11,758 nt of DNA from Gemmatimonadota bacterium. Lineage in GTDB: Bacteria; Gemmatimonadota; Gemmatimonadetes; Gemmatimonadales; GWC2-71-9. The stretch lies in contig JACZUR010000043.1 of assembly GCA_022573095.1 (NCBI GenBank), positions 1 to 11,758 on the forward strand, written 5' to 3'. The notes under the pieces are model-generated. The model was not told the origin of the DNA and made no database searches. It saw nothing but the letters and a program-made list of their open reading frames with translations. Shown here in pieces: positions 8,128 through 11,758 of the stretch (within the stretch, counting starts at the first letter, position 1; the number at the start of each line of letters is the position of its first letter). The position numbers were made by a program, and so were the translations under genes.

Positions 8128-9018
8128 ATGACAATGAAACGATCGTTGATGACCGCTGGCCTCATGCTGCTTGGCTCGGCAGCCCTGTTCGCACACGACT
8201 TCTGGCTCGTCCCGAACGCGTTCCTCCTGGCGCCCGGCGCGGAGCTGGTGGTCGACGGCCGGACGAGCAGCAGCTTCCCGTCGAGCCTCAGTGCGGTCAC
8301 CGTCGACCGAGTGGCCGAGGCGCGCATTCTGTCTGCCAGCGCTTCCACCGACATCGAGGATCTCTCGGTTCACGAAACGTCGTTGCGGCTCCGGCATCGT
8401 GTCAGCGCGGCCGGGCAGCTCGTGGTCGCAGTACGCATCCACCCCCGAAACATTCCCGAGTCAGCCGAGAGCTTCCGTCACTATCTTGCGCTCGAGGGCG
8501 CCCCCGAACTGCTCGAGCGAGTAATCGACATCTGCGTCCAGCAAGGAATATTTATAGCCGTCGATCCGATGGAGACGAACTTCCATAGTTACAAGCGGGT
8601 GTCCCTGATTACGCCGAATCACCACGAGGCCGCTTTTACCTTTGGCCGCAAAATTCGCTCCGAAGAGGATCTGCTGGCTGTGGGGAATGGGCTCCTTGCT
8701 CAACTCGATGCGGGCGCGATTTTGATAACACGCGGTCCGGAAGGAATGTCGTTGTTCCAGCGTGATCATGAGAGTACGCACATCCCGACCTTTGCCCGCC
8801 ACGTTTTCGATGTCACCGGAGCGGGTGATACCGTGGTCGCGGTATATGTTTCGGCTGTCTGTGCCGGTGCCAGTCTTGTGGAGGCCGCGATAGTAGCCAA
8901 CGCAGCCGCCGGGCACACTGTAGGCGAAGTGGGCACCTCGACCGTGACCGTCTCTCAGCTCGGGCACGAACTTAGACGGAATATCAAAAACGGCGTGCTC
9001 GTACCGACCCGCTCGTGA
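8128..9018 (+). CDS. in-frame hybrid: exported DUF4198 N-terminus joined to HldA kinase C-terminal half
   Basis: This is a 296-residue continuous ORF made of two unrelated pieces. Residues 1-22 are a Sec signal peptide (KRSLMTAGLMLLGSAALFA) followed by HDFWLVPNAF, the start of a mature DUF4198-type periplasmic protein. That similarity runs to about residue 130 (FRHYLALEGAPELLER). From about 133 the sequence becomes the C-terminal half of D-glycero-beta-D-manno-heptose-7-phosphate kinase (HldA/RfaE1, PfkB family). Here are SLITPNHHEA (159-168), ILITRGPEGMSLFQR (198-212) and the PfkB signature FDVTGAGDTVVAVY (227-240) with the catalytic Asp in GAGD. The kinase's N-terminal substrate-binding half is missing. 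A signal peptide would also send a cytoplasmic ATP-dependent enzyme to the periplasm, so the hybrid is unlikely to work as a kinase. Hand-counted GC3 falls from about 79% before the join (bases 8509-8536) to about 63% after it. The start at 8128 overlaps an upstream frame as ATGA; an ATG at 8134 is an alternative. Confidence 0.8.
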   Translation: MTMKRSLMTAGLMLLGSAALFAHDFWLVPNAFLLAPGAELVVDGRTSSSFPSSLSAVTVDRVAEARILSASASTDIEDLSVHETSLRLRHRVSAAGQLVVAVRIHPRNIPESAESFRHYLALEGAPELLERVIDICVQQGIFIAVDPMETNFHSYKRVSLITPNHHEAAFTFGRKIRSEEDLLAVGNGLLAQLDAGAILITRGPEGMSLFQRDHESTHIPTFARHVFDVTGAGDTVVAVYVSAVCAGASLVEAAIVANAAAGHTVGEVGTSTVTVSQLGHELRRNIKNGVLVPTRS

Positions 9019-9064
9019 GTGCTGTTGAACAGCCGACGCAAATCCGTGCTTTCTTCATAATAGT

Positions 9065-9313
9065 ATGAATCATATTGTTAAACGAGCAAACGTGCCGGTT
9101 CTGGTAAAACGACTTCGGCAACAAAGGAAAAAGATCGTTTTTACGAATGGAGTTTTTGACATACTCCATCGGGGCCATGTCGACTATTTGCGAAAGGCGC
9201 GATCGTTCGGAGATGTTCTCATCGTGGGGATGCGCGTCGTGATAGTTCTTGAAATAGGCGACCTGCGAGCGCTCGCGCTCACGAATCGCGTCCTCGGCGT
9301 CGTCGGGGCGTAG
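9065..9313 (+). pseudogene. hldC: truncated HldC (RfaE2) heptose-1-phosphate nucleotidyltransferase
   Basis: This is the first part of the nucleotidyltransferase that activates heptose 1-phosphate to ADP-heptose for LPS core synthesis. [20 protein letters not shown] (residues 23-42) contains the HxGH active-site motif (H35, H38), and [11 protein letters not shown] (45-55) is the next conserved strand. The expected continuation (a NSD-type motif and the catalytic core) is absent. After Gly55 (base 9229) the frame carries 27 unrelated residues and stops at 9313. A complete HldC is about 160 residues, so this product cannot be active. It starts 46 bases after the HldA-derived reading frame, so the two fragments keep the natural hldA-hldC order and probably come from one source. 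Hand-counted GC3 of the homologous part is about 46%, far below the DNA on its right. Confidence 0.75.
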
Positions 9314-9369
9314 GCCCGCTACTGGAAACCTCAAACACCACGGCGGGCATAGCGCCCTCGCCAAGAACA

Positions 9370-9377
9370 AAACGGAG
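9370..9377 (+). promoter_or_regulatory. ribosome binding site of groEL
   Basis: GGAG within ACGGAGTC lies about 8 bases before the ATG at 9386 and supports that start. In the preceding leader I see no CIRCE-type inverted repeat (TTAGCACTC/GAGTGCTAA), so HrcA control is not evident. No clear sigma-32 promoter can be asserted either. Confidence 0.6.
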
Positions 9378-9385
9378 TCATTTGA

Positions 9386-11065
9386 ATGGCAGCAAAAAAA
9401 ATCGCTTACGACATGGAGGGGCGCGAGGCGATCCGACGCGGCGTCAAGCAACTCGCCCGAGCCGTCAAGGCGACGCTGGGTCCATGCGGACGAAACGTCG
9501 TCATCGAAAAATCTTTCGGCGCCCCCACCGTCACCAAGGACGGCGTCACCGTCGCCAAGGAAATCGAGCTGGAGGATTCGTACGAGAACATGGGTGCCCA
9601 GATGGTCAAGGAGGTCGCCTCCAAAACCTCTGACGACGCGGGCGACGGCACGACCACCGCGACCATCTACGCCGAGGCGATTTACGACGAAGGTCTCAAG
9701 AACATCGCCGCCGGCGCTGAGGCGATGCAGTTGAAGCGCGGTATCGAAAAGGCCGTCGCCACAATCGTTGATGAACTCGAAAAGATAAGTACACCCGTCA
9801 AGGGCACTGAGCAGATCGCTCAGGTCGGCACGTGCGCTGCGAATCAAAACGCCGAAATCGGCAAGCACATCGCCACCGCGATGGAGAGGGTCGGCAAGGA
9901 CGGCGTCATCACCGTCGAGGAGGGCAAAACGCTTGAGACCACGGTCGATCTGGTCGAGGGGATGCAGTTCGATAAGGGTTACCTCTCGCCGCACTTTATC
10001 AACAAGTTCGAGAACTTGTCCTGCGAGCTGGAGAAGCCGTTCGTCCTGATCCACGAAAAGAAGATATCCTCGGTCAAGGACTTGGTCCCCATCCTCGAGA
10101 AAACGTCCCAGGCGGGTAGGCCGCTGCTCATCGTCGCGGAGGACATCGAAGGCGAAGCCCTGGCGACGCTCGTGGTGAACAAGCTACGCGGCACGCTTCA
10201 GATTTGTGCGGTCAAGGCACCCGGCTTTGGCGATCGGCGTAAGGCGATGCTTGAGGACATGGCTGTCCTTACCGGGGGCACGGCAATCTTCGAGGATCTC
10301 GGCACCAAGCTCGAAAACATCAAGGTTTCCGATCTCGGCAGCGCCAAGAAAATCACCGTCGACAAGGACAACACCACGATCATCGAGGGTGGCGGTTCGA
10401 CCAAGGAAATCAAGGGCCGCATCGCACAAATCAGGAACGAGATTGAGAACACGACCAGCGACTATGACCGCGAGAAGCTCGAGGAGCGCCTTGCGAAGTT
10501 GGCCGGTGGCGTCGCACAAATCAACGTCGGCGCGGCTACGGAAATCGAAATGAAAGAGAAGAAGGCCCTCGTCGAAGACGCCCTGCACGCGTGTCGCGCA
10601 GCCGTCGAAGAGGGGGTGCTTCCCGGTGGCGGCGTGGCCGTCATCCGCGCCTCCAAAGCACTCGACGCCCTGGTCAAAAAGCTCAGGGGCGACGAGAAGA
10701 CCGGTGCGAACATCATTCGACGAGCGCTTTCCGCCCCGATCCGTCAGATCGCCAGCAACGGCGGGCTCGACGGCTCGATCGTGTGCCAGCAGGTTAGCAC
10801 CAACAGCGACGTGAACTACGGGTTCAACGCGTTGACGGGCGAGTACGGCGACATGATCGACATGGGCGTACTCGTTCCGACCAAGGTCGAGCGCATCGCG
10901 CTGCAGAACGCCGCTTCCGTCGCGAGCTTGCTCTTGACCACCGACTGCATCATCAGCGAGATCAAAGAAAAGCCAGCCCCAGGCGCCGGTGGCCCGCCGG
11001 GTGGCGGAATGCCTCCGGGTATGGGTGGCATGGGAGGTATGGGTGGCATGGGCGGCATGATGTAG
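9386..11065 (+). CDS. groEL: chaperonin GroEL (Hsp60), stand-alone
   Basis: This is the 60-kDa group I chaperonin, which forms double heptameric rings and folds cytosolic proteins with ATP and GroES. It is complete at 559 residues. ATP-site elements are present: LGPCGRNV (31-38), KDGVTV with D52, GDGTTTAT with D87, and the second-domain [15 protein letters not shown] containing the catalytic Asp equivalent to E. coli D398. [18 protein letters not shown] is the conserved apical-domain helix. The C-terminus is a GGM-repeat tail ([17 protein letters not shown]). An oddity is Cys34, where most GroELs have Lys in LGPKGRNV. No groES lies upstream or immediately downstream, so this may be a second, stand-alone copy. 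The N-terminus ([19 protein letters not shown]) and the Pro/Gly-rich linker before the tail remind me of Planctomycetes/Phycisphaerae GroELs. That lineage call is by recall. The gene is markedly GC-rich relative to bases 1-7750. Confidence 0.97.
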   Translation: MAAKKIAYDMEGREAIRRGVKQLARAVKATLGPCGRNVVIEKSFGAPTVTKDGVTVAKEIELEDSYENMGAQMVKEVASKTSDDAGDGTTTATIYAEAIYDEGLKNIAAGAEAMQLKRGIEKAVATIVDELEKISTPVKGTEQIAQVGTCAANQNAEIGKHIATAMERVGKDGVITVEEGKTLETTVDLVEGMQFDKGYLSPHFINKFENLSCELEKPFVLIHEKKISSVKDLVPILEKTSQAGRPLLIVAEDIEGEALATLVVNKLRGTLQICAVKAPGFGDRRKAMLEDMAVLTGGTAIFEDLGTKLENIKVSDLGSAKKITVDKDNTTIIEGGGSTKEIKGRIAQIRNEIENTTSDYDREKLEERLAKLAGGVAQINVGAATEIEMKEKKALVEDALHACRAAVEEGVLPGGGVAVIRASKALDALVKKLRGDEKTGANIIRRALSAPIRQIASNGGLDGSIVCQQVSTNSDVNYGFNALTGEYGDMIDMGVLVPTKVERIALQNAASVASLLLTTDCIISEIKEKPAPGAGGPPGGGMPPGMGGMGGMGGMGGMM

Positions 11066-11110
11066 GAAACGAGATGCAACCGTGAGTCAACGGACGACAA
11101 CAAATACGCT

Positions 11111-11127
11111 TCACCCGATAAGGGTGA
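11111..11127 (+). other. short hairpin in the groEL 3' region
   Basis: TCACCC and GGGTGA form a perfect 6-bp stem around GATAA, 16 bases upstream of the main terminator stem. It may belong to the groEL 3' untranslated region as an RNA-stabilising or terminator-assisting structure; no function can be shown. Confidence 0.3.
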
Positions 11128-11143
11128 CGCAGAAGTAGCAACC

Positions 11144-11178
11144 GAGGAGGGGCCACAGTTGGCCCCTCCTCTTCTATT
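11144..11178 (+). terminator. strong intrinsic terminator after groEL
   Basis: A perfect 11-bp GC-rich stem (GAGGAGGGGCC / GGCCCCTCCTC) closes a 6-base loop (ACAGTT) and is followed by the T-rich stretch TTCTATT. It lies about 80 bases after the groEL stop and should end the groEL transcript, isolating it from the gene to the right. Confidence 0.88.
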
Positions 11179-11225
11179 AGAAAGGCGCTCAAACTGGAGC
11201 GCTACACACAATAGGAGAAGTACGA

Positions 11226-11303
11226 ATGGCGGAGCGACAAGACTCAATGGAGAACCAACATGAGTCGCCAGGCAACCCCCGGGCCGCCGCCCACGCGGAA
11301 TGA
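11226..11303 (+). CDS. possible 25-residue small ORF
   Basis: An ATG preceded by AGGAG at an 8-base spacing opens a 25-codon frame ending in TGA at 11301-11303. It encodes a polar peptide (MAERQDSMENQHESPGNP, then RAAAHAE) with no membrane segment or recognisable motif. The only support is the good ribosome binding site in the gap between the groEL terminator and the PHP gene. It could be a small protein, a leader or noise. Confidence 0.25.
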   Translation: MAERQDSMENQHESPGNPRAAAHAE

Positions 11304-11417
11304 AATTTCCTATCAGTAAATTACACGGGCGAAGTGAGAAGGCTCTGAAACCGACCCAAAACATTTGGTTTAACCTCCGTCCTTTGACCATAATGTACCA
11401 ACACAAATAGGGTATCC
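11304..11417. other. upstream region of the PHP-domain gene
   Basis: This non-coding stretch is visibly poorer in GC than groEL. It ends in AGGG about 6 bases before the ATG at 11418, which supports that start. A TTGACC lies near 11384, but no well-spaced strong -10 follows it, so a promoter cannot be placed with confidence. Confidence 0.35.
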
Positions 11418-11758
11418 ATGAAGAAGATAGACCTCCACATCCATACAGTACCAACAGTCAGCGATGCGGACTTCAGCTTCGATCTCAACACCATGAAGCG
11501 GTACGTCTCTGAAGCAGCGCTGGATGCCATCGCCATAACCAATCACAACGTATTCGACAGCCCCCAGTTTGCCGCAATTGACGAAGCGCTAGACGTGGTA
11601 GTCTTTCCCGGAATTGAGGTCACCCTTGACTGTGGACATGTTTTGATAATCAGTGACGTAACCAACCTGTCGGCTTTCGAGGAACAAGCTAAACAAGTCA
11701 GCGCGAAGATTACCGGCCCTGGAGACAGCATATCAATTGATGAGCTTACAGCCATATT
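11418..11758 (+). CDS. PHP-domain phosphoesterase, N-terminal part (runs off the right edge)
   Basis: A frame opens at the ATG at 11418 (AGGG ribosome binding site) and stays open to the window end, showing 113 codons. KIDLHIHT (3-10) is PHP motif I with metal-binding His7 and His9. AIAITNHN (37-44) is motif II with His43, in the ITNHN variant rather than the commoner ITDHN. VFPGIEV (62-68) supplies Glu67, and GHVLIISD (73-80) the following strand with His74. This is a PHP (polymerase and histidinol phosphatase) metal-dependent phosphoesterase fold. This particular N-terminus, starting directly at KIDLHIHT with FSFDLNTMKRYV after it, is the form I associate with long proteins carrying a C-terminal SMC/AAA-like ATPase (TrlF- or Ppl-like). 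Some of those act in phage defence. The C-terminal part lies outside the window, so that is inference; a short stand-alone PHP phosphatase remains possible. Confidence 0.85.
   Translation, partial: MKKIDLHIHTVPTVSDADFSFDLNTMKRYVSEAALDAIAITNHNVFDSPQFAAIDEALDVVVFPGIEVTLDCGHVLIISDVTNLSAFEEQAKQVSAKITGPGDSISIDELTAI

Noticed and set aside
9314..9385. CIRCE/HrcA operator or groES upstream of groEL
   Set aside because: The TTAGCACTC/GAGTGCTAA inverted repeat is absent, and the 72 bases before groEL cannot hold groES. No open frame to the left resembles GroES.
8984..10054. 356-residue minus-strand open frame antisense to groEL
   Set aside because: It is a shadow of the GC-rich groEL codons. It has no family features and crosses the HldC/groEL junction. 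Only the short part left of groEL is mentioned, as a tentative fragment.
2425..11076. The 12-mer GGAAACGAGATG occurring both after korB (2425) and after groEL (11066)
   Set aside because: A few shared 12-mers are expected by chance in a window this size, and flanking bases do not match, so it is not treated as a repeat or recombination site.
1..11758. CRISPR arrays, tRNA/rRNA genes, insertion sequences
   Set aside because: No regularly spaced repeats, no tRNA-like cloverleaf with a TTCRANY arm, no rRNA-like conserved blocks and no transposase motifs were found on reading both strands.

Overview
The window looks like metagenome-type bacterial DNA, with a Gram-negative organism on the left. 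The evidence is an outer-membrane TolC-type channel, two Sec/lipobox lipoproteins and fragments of ADP-heptose synthesis genes for LPS. The KorAB style, the Arg/Gly-rich insert in the MacA-like protein and the 'DLSGTW' lipoprotein resemble what I recall from Gemmatimonadota/Acidobacteriota relatives. That assignment is by recall, not by search.

Layout. (1) Bases 2-2417, plus strand: korA (5' end outside the window) and korB, a 2-oxoacid:ferredoxin oxidoreductase, probably 2-oxoglutarate-specific. (2) Bases 2473-7243, minus strand, convergent with korB: a four-gene export operon. It reads lipoprotein, TolC-like channel, MacA-like periplasmic adaptor, MacB-like permease, with the last three tightly coupled and no ATPase gene. 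(3) Bases 7244-7799: a leader and gap with no convincing gene apart from a possible membrane-protein remnant. (4) Bases 7800-9313: a run of broken or hybrid genes. There is a small membrane-anchored ORF, then an in-frame hybrid whose first ~130 residues are an exported DUF4198 protein and whose last ~160 are the C-terminal half of HldA heptose-7-phosphate kinase, then an HldC nucleotidyltransferase that loses homology after ~55 residues. (5) Bases 9386-11065: a complete GroEL with a GGM tail and a strong terminator, without groES and without a visible CIRCE operator, of a type I associate with Planctomycetes/Phycisphaerae. (6) Bases 11418 to the end: the N-terminal part of a PHP-domain phosphoesterase of the kind often fused to an SMC/AAA-like ATPase.

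How they fit. korAB is a central-metabolism pair. The minus-strand operon encodes a tripartite export path from inner membrane to outer membrane plus an accessory lipoprotein. From about 7.75 kb rightward the pieces do not form one pathway. Base composition changes at the breakpoints (hand-counted GC3 about 79% in the DUF4198 part, 63% in the HldA part, 46% in the HldC fragment). The most economical reading is a mosaic: either repeated illegitimate recombination/horizontal transfer, or a chimeric assembly. The candidates for new biology are the hybrid ORF (if real) and the PHP protein at the right edge.
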